A stretch of DNA of 64,000 nt, taken from Poteriospumella lacustris (taxonomy: Eukaryota > Sar > Chrysophyceae > Chromulinales > Dinobryaceae). Under the pieces are notes generated by a model that saw only the letters and a list, made by a program, of their open reading frames with translations, made no database searches and was not told the DNA's origin. A program made the translations under genes and the position numbers. The stretch covers positions 1 through 64,000 of the forward strand of contig SMOI01000181.1 of NCBI GenBank assembly GCA_008000375.1. Direction: 5' to 3'. Positions 29,401 through 41,055 of the stretch are shown piece after piece (the first letter of the stretch is position 1; each line of letters begins with the position of its first letter).

Positions 29401-31281
29401 TTACGTGGGGCGCAAGTTGGTGCGTTTCAAGAACCCGGCCGCCTCTTTGTACGCGGCGCCGAGGGCCCATTCGATCTCGGAGCCATCGACCTCCTTCTGA
29501 ATCGTGATCGTCTTCTCCGCCGGAATCTTCAACCCGTCGACGAGGAACGCGTACGCAAACGCCGACAAGAAACACATCTTGCCGTTGACGTCCTTCGGCT
29601 GGGCGTCCTTCGGGTACGCCGTGTCCACCGCCGCCCACGGCAGGGCGCAGTAGTGATCGGACGTCTTCCGGATCAACGACGCGGTCGTTTCCAACGGAAA
29701 CGTCGTCGGCTGCACGACCACCGCGCTACTGCCGTTGCCATGGGCGTGAGCGACCGGGGGCGCGACCGCGTGGTGATGGTGGCCACTGCGGGACGCAGCG
29801 GCGGAGGCGGCGGGGGGCACGGCGAGGGCGGAGGACATGTAGAAGAAGTTCTCGAAGGCCAAAATGTTCGGCGACTGCGCCACGAACGTCGGCTGGTGCA
29901 CGCAGTTGAACGACTGGGGCAGCGTCAACGAGCACGCGGGCGAGTCGCTGCCGGTCGTGGCCGTGGCCGTGGTCGTGGTCGTCGCGGGTGTAAACAACGC
30001 GGTGAGACTGGCGGCGCACTGACCCAGCATCGTCGCGGCGGAGGCAGTGGCACCCGCCGCCACAGACGACGCCGACGCTGACGCTGTGGCAGTCGCAGTC
30101 GCCGCATCGCTACTGCTGACAGTAGAAGCGGCGGAGGCGGCGGCGGCGGCGGCAGCCACCACTGGTGGATCGGTCAACTGGCGGTAGTGGTAGTGGCGGG
30201 CCGACGCGGCGCTGCCGTCGTTCTTGCAGGGGTCGGCGGGTGCCGACTGCGCCGATTGCTTCGCCAAATGGCGGTTGAACTGCTCCCGGGCTTGCTCCGC
30301 GCCATACCCCAGATACGAATGCGTATACAAGTGGTATTCGTCGTCTTCGATGGTGAACGAGAAGCGATAGTCGGTGGGGATCTTCGCCGCCTCGGCCGGT
30401 GTCGGGGCCATCTGCGAGACCTGCGCCGACGCGCCGCCCATCTCGATCACGGCATACGGGTGCAGGGGCGCTTGGCGATCGCGTTTGGGCCCAATGATCT
30501 TCTTCAAATAGTTGAACGCGATCCAGCCGAAGCCGCCTTCTTCGTTGCCCGGAATCACCTTCGCCCACGACGCACGAAACAAAAACGGCGACGCCTTTTT
30601 GTCCGACAAAAAAGCGCGTACCGAATCCAAAATCGCTTCCGATTTCTCGGAAGGTAACATACGCAACCCGGCGGTGGCCTTCAACCAAATGGGCGTGACA
30701 TCCCAGTCCTTCTCGGGCACTTGTTCCTTCAGAAAACTCACCAAATCGGCGAGGGAGACACCCGCCTCTTGCGGTTTGTCCGCAAAGGTACTCAATCCAG
30801 GCTTCACTTTCTTGGATTGATGTTGTGGTAAGATGTACAAGGGGCCCGTCAACGTGCCTAATTTACCGTAGCGATAGACGTGAGCACGGCAGCCAGAACT
30901 GCCCGCATCGATCATCGCGAGGTAACTGAAGGATTCCTTCGGCAACTCGTTCAATTCCTTGTCGGAGAGGTTCTCCGGCAAGATCTTGACATTGTATGAT
31001 TCACTACGATCCTTGGCAAGCATTGGCAAGGTTTGATGGTCGATTTGCATGTAGTGCACCCCGAAATAGGCGAGGACGAAGACCAAGACGACGATGGCGA
31101 CATAGCGAATGGACGAACGTACACGCTGTTGAAGCGAGACGCAGATACGATTGGGTTTGACTTTGGTCATGACGCGTTTGTTGGCCGCCGTAGAATTGAA
31201 ATCGGAATCGGTACCGGTTTTCAAAATGAGCGGATCCCCTTCGAATGCCTTGCTACCGTCGTAGTAATCTGACTTCTCCAT
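29401..31281 (-). CDS. GDA1/CD39-family apyrase (NTPDase), membrane-anchored
   Basis: A single exon encodes 626 residues from the ATG at 31281-31279. One membrane span lies at about residues 59-78, giving a type II layout with the enzyme on the lumenal or outer side. The apyrase conserved regions are present: MIDAGSSGCRAHVYRYG (about 123-139), KATAGLRML (201-209), GNEEGGFGW (245-253) and EMGGASAQV (280-288). The family hydrolyses nucleoside tri- and diphosphates, in Golgi or outside the cell. A long Ala/Ser/Thr/Val-rich insert sits around residues 365-430, probably a disordered loop. It is divergent from the small gene at 31871. Confidence 0.92.
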   Translation of the reverse strand: MEKSDYYDGSKAFEGDPLILKTGTDSDFNSTAANKRVMTKVKPNRICVSLQQRVRSSIRYVAIVVLVFVLAYFGVHYMQIDHQTLPMLAKDRSESYNVKILPENLSDKELNELPKESFSYLAMIDAGSSGCRAHVYRYGKLGTLTGPLYILPQHQSKKVKPGLSTFADKPQEAGVSLADLVSFLKEQVPEKDWDVTPIWLKATAGLRMLPSEKSEAILDSVRAFLSDKKASPFLFRASWAKVIPGNEEGGFGWIAFNYLKKIIGPKRDRQAPLHPYAVIEMGGASAQVSQMAPTPAEAAKIPTDYRFSFTIEDDEYHLYTHSYLGYGAEQAREQFNRHLAKQSAQSAPADPCKNDGSAASARHYHYRQLTDPPVVAAAAAAASAASTVSSSDAATATATASASASSVAAGATASAATMLGQCAASLTALFTPATTTTTATATTGSDSPACSLTLPQSFNCVHQPTFVAQSPNILAFENFFYMSSALAVPPAASAAASRSGHHHHAVAPPVAHAHGNGSSAVVVQPTTFPLETTASLIRKTSDHYCALPWAAVDTAYPKDAQPKDVNGKMCFLSAFAYAFLVDGLKIPAEKTITIQKEVDGSEIEWALGAAYKEAAGFLKRTNLRPT

Positions 31282-31870
31282 AAAAAGACTTTCAGAAGCT
31301 TCAAGATCAGTCAAGCTCTGAAGATCTGGACGAGTATCACCCCTGCGCTTAATGGCTGCTAACTTTTCGGATTTAGGATGTCAGCGGTCGACCTCCCGAA
31401 GTCTGTTTTCAGTCAACCAGGTTCACGTTTTCACAAAAACAAAAAAAACCGCGCACAAAGATCGATCAGATCCTTCAACGAATACACGTCGCTTGTTCTG
31501 ATCGTTGTCTAAACGGTATACTTGTGGCTGAAGAAGAAGAGAAAGGATCGACCAATCGACGGTGGATTTGTCAAACCGTCCGCTTTGAACGAGAACAGCC
31601 GCGCACAGAGAGCGGACACAGACGCAAACGTCCCAGATGAGGTCTGGGCATCTATGCTTATGTCTGGGATATTGTGGGGGTCTGGGCTATCATTCAGCAG
31701 TCGCGGCAAGTCGAGAGACGATGGCTCTTTGAAAGGGCAATAAAACAACGAAAACATTGATCTGGCAGCCATTTCTTCCTGTGCAAGGGCGCTTTTTACT
31801 CTCCATATTGTCGGAGAGGTCGAGTTGAACCCGTGATTAGATCCAGAGGCGCGAAGGTCGTTCATTGCAA
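31282..31870. other. divergent intergenic region
   Basis: This is the shared upstream region of apyrase (minus) and the small glycine-rich protein (plus). There is an A-run near 31433-31448. A word around GTCTGGG is repeated at about 31640-31685 (GAGGTCTGGGCATC, TATGTCTGGGATA, GGGTCTGGGCTA). No gene is seen. Confidence 0.4.
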
Positions 31871-32194
31871 ATGAACTCAGCGGAAGCGAAAGAATTACGG
31901 AAGCAACATGGTCAAGCAGCCTCTAATTGCATGCTCGAGCAATATGGAGGAGTGACAACTGGTGTCGGCATCGGTATGTTGCTGGGTATAAGGCAACGAA
32001 GCATGCGGCCGTTCATTGTGGGTGTGACGGCGGGCACCTTGGCGGACCTGGTCATGGGATACAACGGTCCCTGCAAGGAACACTTCGAACAATTGAGTGA
32101 GGCACAAAAGGCATACGAATTAGCGAAGGTGGCAGAGGAGGCTGCCCGATCGAAGCAGCCATCGGTGCCCACTGAGCCCAAATCGTCCGAATAG
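31871..32194 (+). CDS. small protein with glycine-rich membrane segment, function unknown
   Basis: A single exon encodes 107 residues starting MNSAEAKELRKQHGQ. The middle holds a glycine-zipper-like hydrophobic hairpin (GGVTTGVGIGMLLGIR and FIVGVTAGTLADLVMGY) separated by a basic loop. Two cysteines flank it, followed by a charged helical tail (EQLSEAQKAYELAKVAEEAAR). Similar layouts occur in small mitochondrial or peroxisomal membrane proteins, but I recognise no family. It shares a divergent promoter region with apyrase. Confidence 0.6.
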   Translation: MNSAEAKELRKQHGQAASNCMLEQYGGVTTGVGIGMLLGIRQRSMRPFIVGVTAGTLADLVMGYNGPCKEHFEQLSEAQKAYELAKVAEEAARSKQPSVPTEPKSSE

Positions 32195-32754
32195 ACTGTC
32201 GCCTGTTCATTTGAAGCCTTCGCTCTTTGTAAATCTGTGTATAAATCAATTACTACAACGCTTTGCGAGTCACTTCTACTCATTCATTCCTATTCTACAG
32301 CACTTGAGCTAAGAGTTGGAATGAAGGTCGCTCGGACACCCGTGTCGGTATTGTTCTCGGTCTTTATCGAAGCTTCAATACGTGAAACTGATGTAAACTG
32401 TATACACAGAGGTATCCTATATATTGATAAACCTTCTCTAAAACTATACGAGCGCTGTTTACTTGTGACTTTGGCCCTAAAGACAGTTAAACAGCGACCG
32501 CCGACGACCACAGCAGCGACTGTAGACGTCGTCGTCGTCGTGTCAGGCAGCAGTTGGGCGGCGCGGCCATCGGCGATCATCGCTGGTCGTTAGCGATGAT
32601 TCTAACGCCTTTTGGCGGCCACATTGCCATAGAAAAGATAGAGAAATATCGAGTAGTGTAGTGTATTTGTGAGGTCGTGAAGAGGCATCGCTTGGTGGAC
32701 TCTTTTCTTGCTCATCGTGAATCAGTGTTCCGTTCCGCCAGCCGATCGACAACA
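32195..32754. other. intergenic region, nothing recognised
   Basis: Between two plus-strand genes. An open frame upstream of the exostosin ATG lacks an in-frame ATG. A short GTCGTCGTCGTCGTG run is at 32527-32541. No coding or RNA feature is supported. Confidence 0.4.
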
Positions 32755-34908
32755 ATGGGGCTCGCGTCACGAGGCCACGGTCGCCTTTTCCGATGGTCGA
32801 TCATGTGTCTCTTTGCCCTGTTCAGTATAACGGTCCATGCTCGTCCTCATGGCAGCAATAGTACGATGAAAAACGTGGGTCTACTCGCGTCGATGGTCAC
32901 GTCCGGTGCGGAAGGAGATGTTCTCAGCGGTATCTCCCGTAAATCTCTACGTGAAAAGAAGCAGCATCACACCACAGCACCAGCGCATCCATCTCCATCC
33001 ACTGAAACAACCCCTCCAGTCGCTGTATCGGAGAAAGAAGCCGCCGCAGTCGCACCTGCCCAGCCGACCGCTACGACCGCGGCGGCTGCAACGACCACGA
33101 CCACGACCACGACTACATCAATAACAACGTCTTCACGTATCACGGTAGACACGAACGATTCGTTCATCACGGGCAAAACCCTCGAGGACGAGCCGCCGTT
33201 GCTGTTTTACATGTACGAGCTGCACGAGAAGTTCTGGTGGCGTTGGCCGCACAACGGCACCGAGAAAGAATGCACCGACAATGGGTATCTCAGTCATGCC
33301 CATGCAGAATACTCGGCGATCGGACGTCCCATCGTCCCCGAAGATGGGTTGTTCTTGACGTGGCACTTCAGCATGTTCAATTCGCTGTACAACCGCTTCA
33401 AACGGTCGAGTCGACGTACGCGGGACCCGACCAAGGCCTCGATGTTCATTATTCCCTACGACTTGGGGCTGGATGGGTACATGAACCCTAGAAACTGTGC
33501 CAATCGACGGTCGTGTACGGAAGGGTTAGTGGGCAAGTTGATGGAGACGTTGAACAGTCAACCGTATTTCGCCCGCCACCGCGGCGCCGACCACGTCGTG
33601 CTCTGGTCGTTGGGTCAATATCATCCCTGGCCACGTGCCGGCTGTGACGTCTTCATGCGCACGACGTGTGAGTTGTGTACGCTGTCGTGTTACTGGATGG
33701 ACCCGACGAAGGCGCAGAACCGCTTCGTGTCGATGCCGTTTCCGGCGGCGTATCACTATTGGGACGGCATTCAACGGTTGCCGTGGGACCCGCACCGCGC
33801 CGCCGAACGGAATTTGACGGCGGTATACCTGGGGTCGACGTTGACGTTGAATCCCTGGCATACGAAGATCCGCCGCGCGATGGCGGCGCAATGCAACGAG
33901 TCGGTCGACTGTCATTGGCTCAAGATCGCGCACTCGTCGATCGACAACACGATTGGCGAGCTCCTCTCCGTCTACAAGAAAGCCACGTTTTGTTTATGCC
34001 CCCCGGGCGATGACCCCGCCCGGAAAGCCGTCTTCGACGCCATCGTCTCGGGCTGCATCCCCGTCATCTTCGAGGTCGCGACGCTGTACAACCAATACCC
34101 CTGGCACATCGGCGAAGACGCCGCCTTGGACATCTCCGTGTACATCCCCGGCGGCGCCCTCCGCAGTGGCAAGTTGCGCTTCATGGACGTGCTCCGGCAG
34201 ATCCCACCCGACGTCATTCGGAAGAAGCAATGGGCCCTGGCGCAGGTGGCGCCGCGTATTCAGTACGCCATCCCGCCGTACGAACTGCTCGTCGACAAAT
34301 ACGACGAAACGCCCTGGGACCCGCCGTTTCACGACGCCGCGGAGGTGGCACTCGATGGGTTCTTCCAACGCACGCAGCGGATGCTGCGCAACGAAAGCAC
34401 GCACATCCCGCATCGCCTGATGACCGGCCGCGAGTGGGGCGCCGACTACGACACGGTGCGGGTGCAGATCCCCGGGCAGTTCGTCTTCTTCGGCGAGGAG
34501 ATCAACGCGTTGCCGCTGTCCGAGCGGCACAAGTTCAAAGACGCCGTCGCACCCAGAGGAAAGCAGCGTCCCGGTGCCGAGGGAGCCGCCGGTACCGCGG
34601 ACACGGCGGCGGCGGCGGCGGCGGCGGCGGAGGAGGAGGAGGAGACGACGAAAGGTTTCATCGACGCGGCGGTGGCGGGGCCGACCGCCGTCCGACGGCC
34701 GCACGGCAAACGCGGCCATCATCACAACGCCGCGGCCAACGGACACCACCACAGCAACAACAACGGTGGCGGTGGCGGTGGCGGTGGTGATGGCAGCATA
34801 GAGGGCGGCGGCGGTGCCGGCGGGGGGAAGCGACGGCATCACGCGAACGGCGGCGGTGGACACGGCGGCGGCGGTCACGCGGCAGAGCACCCGTCGCCGG
34901 CCACGTGA
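32755..34908 (+). CDS. exostosin-family (GT47) glycosyltransferase
   Basis: A single exon encodes 717 residues from ATG in CAACAATGGGG. A hydrophobic N-terminal segment (FRWSIMCLFALFSITVHA) acts as a signal or Golgi anchor. It is followed by a Thr/Ala-rich stem with ten consecutive Thr or Thr/Ser residues. The catalytic domain starts at about 145 (LLFYMYELHEKF) and contains FIIPYDLGL, HVVLWSLGQYHPWPRAG and the GT47 hallmark KATFCLCPPGDDPARKAVFDAIVSG (split here as KATFCLCPPGDDP, RKAVFDAIVSG). GT47 enzymes build cell-surface polysaccharides in the Golgi. The last 130 residues are Ala-, His- and Gly-rich low complexity, unusual for the family. Confidence 0.88.
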   Translation: MGLASRGHGRLFRWSIMCLFALFSITVHARPHGSNSTMKNVGLLASMVTSGAEGDVLSGISRKSLREKKQHHTTAPAHPSPSTETTPPVAVSEKEAAAVAPAQPTATTAAAATTTTTTTTTSITTSSRITVDTNDSFITGKTLEDEPPLLFYMYELHEKFWWRWPHNGTEKECTDNGYLSHAHAEYSAIGRPIVPEDGLFLTWHFSMFNSLYNRFKRSSRRTRDPTKASMFIIPYDLGLDGYMNPRNCANRRSCTEGLVGKLMETLNSQPYFARHRGADHVVLWSLGQYHPWPRAGCDVFMRTTCELCTLSCYWMDPTKAQNRFVSMPFPAAYHYWDGIQRLPWDPHRAAERNLTAVYLGSTLTLNPWHTKIRRAMAAQCNESVDCHWLKIAHSSIDNTIGELLSVYKKATFCLCPPGDDPARKAVFDAIVSGCIPVIFEVATLYNQYPWHIGEDAALDISVYIPGGALRSGKLRFMDVLRQIPPDVIRKKQWALAQVAPRIQYAIPPYELLVDKYDETPWDPPFHDAAEVALDGFFQRTQRMLRNESTHIPHRLMTGREWGADYDTVRVQIPGQFVFFGEEINALPLSERHKFKDAVAPRGKQRPGAEGAAGTADTAAAAAAAAEEEEETTKGFIDAAVAGPTAVRRPHGKRGHHHNAAANGHHHSNNNGGGGGGGGDGSIEGGGGAGGGKRRHHANGGGGHGGGGHAAEHPSPAT

Positions 34909-37900
34909 GCGCCTCTCGTCGCTCTGTTGTGAGTAGAATAGCGTAGACTCTGGAGTGTGGGGCCCTGTGTGGGGTCCTGTGACTGTAAAGCGAGCTCAAC
35001 TGTGCAGTGTAGACGTGGGGGGGGGGTAGAGAGCGGAAGAGACGGTTAGGGGTAGACAGCCCCCGGGAGAATGGGGGCGGCAGTCGTTACAGCGGTGGCA
35101 CCGCACACGCAGCGACCGTCACAGACCGTGACGGGCAATAGGCAGCAACGATGGTGGCAGAGCGATGGCGATGGCGACACAACGATGGCCGATGGCCGCG
35201 GAGAGCGAGACACAGAGCGATGAGACAGAAGAGGGAGGCACGCGCCGGAGAGAGGAGAAGTGCGTAGTAAGGGAAGTACCGGCGACGAGGAGCACACGAA
35301 AAAGAGGGAGAACCGGCAGCAGCGACAGGGCCACTGGTGAGGGAGTGAGGTGGGGGTGGCAGTGAGTGAGTGGTGGGTGGGGGGGGTGCGGTAGGGCGAT
35401 GGGCGCTGCTGCGGCGGCGGTGGCAAGACGACACGGCCCGACAACCGGACCGCGCCACCACCACCACCACCACCTCGTAACCATCGCCGTAGCGCCCCCT
35501 TTCACACGGTGGCGACACGGCGGCGATAAAATCGACCAGCGGCAAACGACAAACGACAATTGACAAACGACAGCAAGAGAACCTCAGCGACAAGTGACAA
35601 GCGACAAGGGACAACAGCGCGGCCCATCGCGTCGCGCAACCGACGCGCCGCCGTCACAGGAGCGACACAGAACCAGCGATAGCGAGCAGTACAGGTACAG
35701 AGGGGAGAGACGCATACACACAGAGAGACAGAGAGACAGACACTGGGAAAGCAAATACCAACGGACAACAACGGCCCCTCCGATACGAGAGGGGCGACAG
35801 GTGAAACCAAAACAACGAAACAGCGTTACAGAGTGGCAGGTAGAGAGAGCGAGAGTGTGGAAGAGTGGAGCTGCGTTGACAGACAACCACTCCCGACCAG
35901 CAACAGGCGCAGCAACAGTAACAGCGACGAGTGATCAGCCGTGAACAACGAAAAAATGAAACCGCCGCTGCGACACATCGACCGTGTCCCGTCCCCCGCG
36001 ACACAGCGGACACAGGGGGGTGAAGGGCGGCGGAGAGTGTCACACAGCGGACGGGAGTAATGCACAGCGAGCGAATCAAAAGTAGTGGAGAGACTTGGGG
36101 AGGGACTTGGGGTGTGGGGGCGGGGATTGCGGGATAACGTAACGTAGAACAACCGGAAACCGGAAAAAACAGGATCTGGCGGGGAACAGAGAGCGACGCG
36201 TATCGCGCGTCACCGTCCGTCCGACACAAGAGGAGCGGGGAGAACACTGGGGGCGTATAGACTGGGGCGTATAGACTGGGCGGGGCACGGGTGTGAGGGA
36301 GGGGGGGGGGAAGGGGAACAGCTTAACAAGAGATAACGTTGTACGACCCGCGGCGCCAAAAAACAAAACAAAGACAGAAAAGTGAAACGGCGGCCAGCGA
36401 CAGAGCGAGACAGCCGCTGCCCCCCACCACCGGTACCACACGACCGCCACTCGTCCAGCTGCTGATGCAGTGCGGACCGTGGGGCCTTGTGGCAGTGGGG
36501 GCAGCGGGGCGGCTGCGAGAGGAGATCAGAGTGAGGGAAACCGCGCGAGAAAGAACAGGGACACGGTGAGGGGTGAGGGTGTGGGGGTGGGTGGGGGTGA
36601 GAGGAGAACGTAAAACGTGGACGAGAACGGCGGCAATTCAATTAATTGGAGGATGGGGAGTCAAGACAAGACAAGAGGAGAGGAGCGCTGTGGCTGCAGT
36701 GGGGAGGGGTGTGGACAGAGACAGAGAGACAGAGACAGTGGGAGAGACAGAGGGAGAGTCAAAAGGAGGCGGGCGGCCCTCGGTGAGCGCGATCACGACG
36801 ATCACAGCGTCTCACCGGGAGCGATGATGGCGCCGGCAATAGCAACGTAGGTAGATAGATAGGTGGGTAGGTCCACAGAGAACAGGCGAAGCGCCACAGC
36901 GAATGCGAAAGAGAACAACGGTAGCAGTAGAGGAGGTGTAGGCGGTGCGGGCGAGAGAGAGGTGTGACGCAGAGGCAGAGGGCAGAGACAGAGGCAGAGG
37001 GGACACCAAACAGTCCCAAACCAAGAACAAGTGAAGAACAACAACAACAGCGAACAGTAACCGACAAACAGCAAACGCCAACAGACTAAAACAAAACAAA
37101 GAACACAGACAAACGACGAGGCAAGGACCAAACGAGGCGAGCTGCCCTCGCCGCCAGCGGACCACAACTTGTCGTTTGTCTTCGATAGCACCGGCGACAC
37201 GCGAAACCACCGCGACAAGTGACACACACACACCAACAGCAGCCACCGCAGCCGCAGCCGCAGCCGCAGCGGTGTGTTGGCAGTGTCATGTCGACAGAGG
37301 TGGGGGACACGACAGAACACCGGCGGGGTAATTCAACTCTTTCGTAACAACACAGGAACGAAGCGTAACGAGGCCAATAAACGATGAGAAACGGAAACAA
37401 GATGATGACGACGACATCGCTCAACCCCCCGGTGTCCCTGTCCCTGTCCCTGTCCCGGTCCCTGTGGCGGGGGGCACAGGTGGTGCAGGAGACTCAGCAC
37501 CACTGTGTCCAGACTCAGGGATAACTACTACTGGTGGGACGGGAGGGGAACAGGAGGAGGGGGTGCGAGAGGGAGAGAGAGAGGGAGAGAGAGCGGACGA
37601 GTACGTGAGACACACTGCGCAGCGACGTAGAACGACGATCTCTCGGCGCGGTCCGCGACGCGGCCGGCGACAACAACAATACCAATACCAATACCAAGAA
37701 ACACACGTTCCGACAAGAAAGTCGAGCGAGCGAGCGATGAAATCAAAAAGAGGGAGAAAACAGAACAAAAAACAAAAACAAAAAAATTGACGAAAAAGTG
37801 AGAGAAAAGGGAGAGAAAAGTGGGAGAAAAGAGAGCGAAACGGGTCGGACAACAGAGCGACCAACGGGAAGAAATAAACAAAAAAACGGGCAGAAACAGT

Positions 37901-38558
37901 TCGCATGGCATGGCCAAGGTACAGTACAGTATGTGTGTACGTATAGCAAGCGGGGGGATATATGGGGAGATAGACTACTAAGAGACTAGGAGGTGTCGTA
38001 AGAAGCGGAATGAAGATCGAGAGAGAAAGAGGGAGAGAGAGAGAGAGGGAGAGAGACGGACAGAGAGAAGAGGGGGGAGGGAGGGAGAGAGAGAGAGAGG
38101 GAAAAGGGGCAGTCACCGAAGAACTGGTTTGACGACAGAAAGAGACGAAACGGGTGACAAGATCGGCGGAGGAGAGACGGCGGGGGTGGCGTTGGGGGGT
38201 TCGGGTCGCGTTGGTACGCCACTGGAAGCGGCGGCATAGACAGAGCGCGAGACACAACCCACCGGCGAAGACACGCGACACCTTCTACCTACCGGCGACA
38301 CCAACGATACAAAGAGGTGGTGATACAGGCGGAGGGAGGGGGGCACACAACCACAGCCGCAGCCACATCCACAGCGATGGTGGTGGGTGGTGGTGGTGGG
38401 GTGAGGGGGCACGAGATGCAACGAGATACCGTTTGGGATAGCGACAACGACAGCGACAGCGATAGCGATGGGGGGCGGGGCACAGAGATGGTTAGTGGGC
38501 GACGGTGGGACCAGCGATGGGGGACGCAGACAGCGATGGGGGTAGACGGGCGGCGTGT
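34909..38558. other. 3.65-kb purine-rich (plus strand) spacer, no gene seen
   Basis: The plus strand is dominated by G and A with few T, so the minus strand is C/T-rich and A-poor. It holds G-runs (35018-35027, 36300-36310), GAGA tracts (38010-38105), and many GACAAACGACAA or GACAGAGAGACAGAG words (35540-35740, 36715-36760). Open frames on the minus strand reach 286 codons. They are repeats of Ser-Leu, Pro-Pro and Cys-Arg caused by composition. It lies between convergent genes and directly follows the GAF gene on the minus strand. Confidence 0.6.
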
Positions 38559-41055
38559 TTACGCCTGCAGTCGTACGCGTTGACTCGTCGACGGGCTGCT
38601 GTTGTGGGTACTCGGCTGGACACTGCGACTGGCGACGCTGTTGCCGCCGCTGACGCTGTTGCTGCTGTTGCCGCTGACGTTCGTCGACGTGCTGGCGCCG
38701 CTGTTGAGACCACTACCACTGCCACTGCCACTGCCGAGGCTGCTGCCGCCGCCACTGAAGGGCGAGAGACGCGGGGTGAACATACGCGACGAGGTCGTGC
38801 TGAGGCTCTGCGACCAGAGCTCCTGCAGCCGCGTCACGACGGCTTCTTCGATGGCGCAGTCGAGGAAGTGCACGTGCATCTGCAGCGAGTGGATCTGGTG
38901 CTCGAGACACGTGAGGTGGAACGGGATCGACGCCGTCGACCACTGCCACTTCCACGAGGCGTCGTGGTCGCGGTCGGCGTCGTAGTCGAACGACCCGTCG
39001 CGCCTCGTCGCGGCAGCTGTCGCGGAGGACGATGCCGCCGCCGCGGCGGTGTCGACGTGATGCGGGTGCCGCGGGGGTCGTCGTTGGCCTTGAAACGTCG
39101 CCGATGTCGCCACTGCCGCTGCTGAGACGGCGATGGCGACGGTAGAGGCGACGGTAGAAGCGACAGTAGAGGCGACGGTGTCAGCGTCGTCGCTATCTTC
39201 GTCGTTGTCTTCGTCGTGGAGGGCGAACTGACGCTCGCTGGCCGCCGACCACATTTGCGGCTGACCGCCGCTTTGCGACGACTTGGAGGAGGCCGTTGAC
39301 GCGTCTTCGTGGGCGGCTTCTTCCACCGGCTCCGTGCGGTGTAAATACGTCGCGTGCAGCTCCTGCGACGGCGAGAAGAACCGTGAATCCGCCTCGCGTG
39401 GCGAGGCCCGTTTGTGCTTCCCCGACGTGTCCAACGAGGCCGTCGTCAGCTCGGAGATTGCCAGTGACGACGTCGTCGATGGCCCCAACGACGTCGACAC
39501 GGAGGACAACGCCGACGAGGTCAACGTCGACGAGGTCGAGAGCCACGACAACGACGAGGCGTCGTCGATGGGCGTCACATCGGTGGCGACGGTCGTCGCC
39601 GACGACGAGTCCAACGATGACGTCCACGAGGCCTTTGAGAGCTCTCGCACTGGTTTGGTAGGCGTAGGCGAAGCCGCCAACAGCTCGAAGGGCTCCGAGG
39701 GCTCCAATGGCTCCGAGGGGTCCAGTATCAATTCATCGCCTGCCGTTGGTACGACCGCGACGGTGTCGTCCTCATCGACCGAGTCATAGTCTCGACTGCT
39801 GACGTTGAAGCACTGGGCACATTCGGTGTCCGGGTTGCTCTGGAGGATGCATTCGACGTAGTCACTGATGGCGGCGGACTGGTCCATCACCGCGTGCAAC
39901 GCCGGTCGCAGCCGCATCAAAGCGTCCTGCTGGTTGTAGACGGTCTTCAACTCTTCTTCGCGGCGGGCCACACGGCGGACTTCCAGTAAATCGCTGATCA
40001 TGCCGGCTAAATCGAGCAACATGGCTTCGTCTCGTTCGGAGAAGTCCTCGTGCGGACGTGAATCGGCCACGGTCAAGCAGCCGACTTTGACGCTGCCGAC
40101 GAAGATGTTCGTCGTGGCGAAGAAACGAATGTGCGCACGGAGATGCAAGAAACGATGGTAATGCGCCGGGGAATGATGGAACGGATGCGTGGGGAGTTGG
40201 TACTTCGCGAAGACGTCCGAGGCTTTGTCGGGGTCGTATTCGGTGCCGTTGGGATGCAACGTCGCGGTGGCGGGCACCGATGACGACGACGAAGGTGCTT
40301 CTCCGTCCACCGCGGGGTGTAGCGCGTCTTCCGGGGGAATAAAACGATCATCGTAACAGGTATCCCGAATGACAATGACGCCGTGATGGTTGTCGAGGAA
40401 GGTGAGCGTGTTGAAACTGACGTCGCGGGGCATAAACGAGACCGGCATGCCGAGCCGGGACTTGAAATACTGCCGAGTCTCATCCATGAAGGATATCGCG
40501 GCGATAGGACACTGAGAACAAAAATAACAAAGGAAGGGTTGGATGAGTAAGTGACAGAGCGAGCGACAAGAGCGCGAGAGACAAGCTTACTTTGAAGATA
40601 CGCGAGGCCATGTTGGTGATGCGATCGAAGGATTCTTCGGAGGCGTCACAGTCGAGTAAATCTAACTCGCGAAGGAGTTTAATGCGTTGTTTTTCATTGA
40701 CGAAATTGGGTATCGGATTGTCAGAAGATGATTTGACGGAAGGTTTCTCGGGGGCAGAAAACACTGCGGCATTGGGCATGACCTTGGCCGATCCGCTCGG
40801 TAATGTTGTGTGAGGAGGCTTGACACTGTGTCTAGGGGACGCAAATACATTACCAGATCCACTGGCTGATGGACTTCGCGCATGAACTCGGTCACGATAT
40901 GCTTTGTTGACGAAAAGAAAGTCTGGCGCGGGGGATGCTTGTCCATTGGAGGTGGGTGAAGTCGACGAAGATTCCGACGAGAAAAGATTACTGCTGCTGT
41001 TGTTCTTCGAAGAATATAACGTGGATAAGAACAAGTTCTTTCGGCTTGTGGTCAT
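38559..41055 (-). CDS. GAF-domain protein with Ser-rich tails (2 exons)
   Basis: The exons are 41055-40591 and 40511-38559 (79-base intron), giving 805 residues. The N-terminus is Ser/Asn-rich. A GAF domain spans about 130-300: LLDCDASEESFDRITNMASRIF, where the intron falls, then CPIAAISFMDETRQYFKSRLG, VIVIRDTCYDDRF, FFATTNIFVGSVKVGCLTVAD and LLDLAGMISDLLE (longer runs are split here). GAF domains bind small ligands such as cyclic nucleotides or tetrapyrroles; no bilin-binding Cys motif is evident. A 35-residue Ser/Pro insert interrupts the domain. The remaining 500 residues are low complexity (Ser, Thr, Ala, Gly) with no kinase, cyclase or other output domain. Confidence 0.75.

Noticed and set aside
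37421-38281. 286-codon minus-strand open frame in the long spacer
   Set aside because: It is made of Ser-Leu, Pro and Cys-Arg runs forced by the C/T-rich strand. It has no domain, no signal and no credible splice partners.
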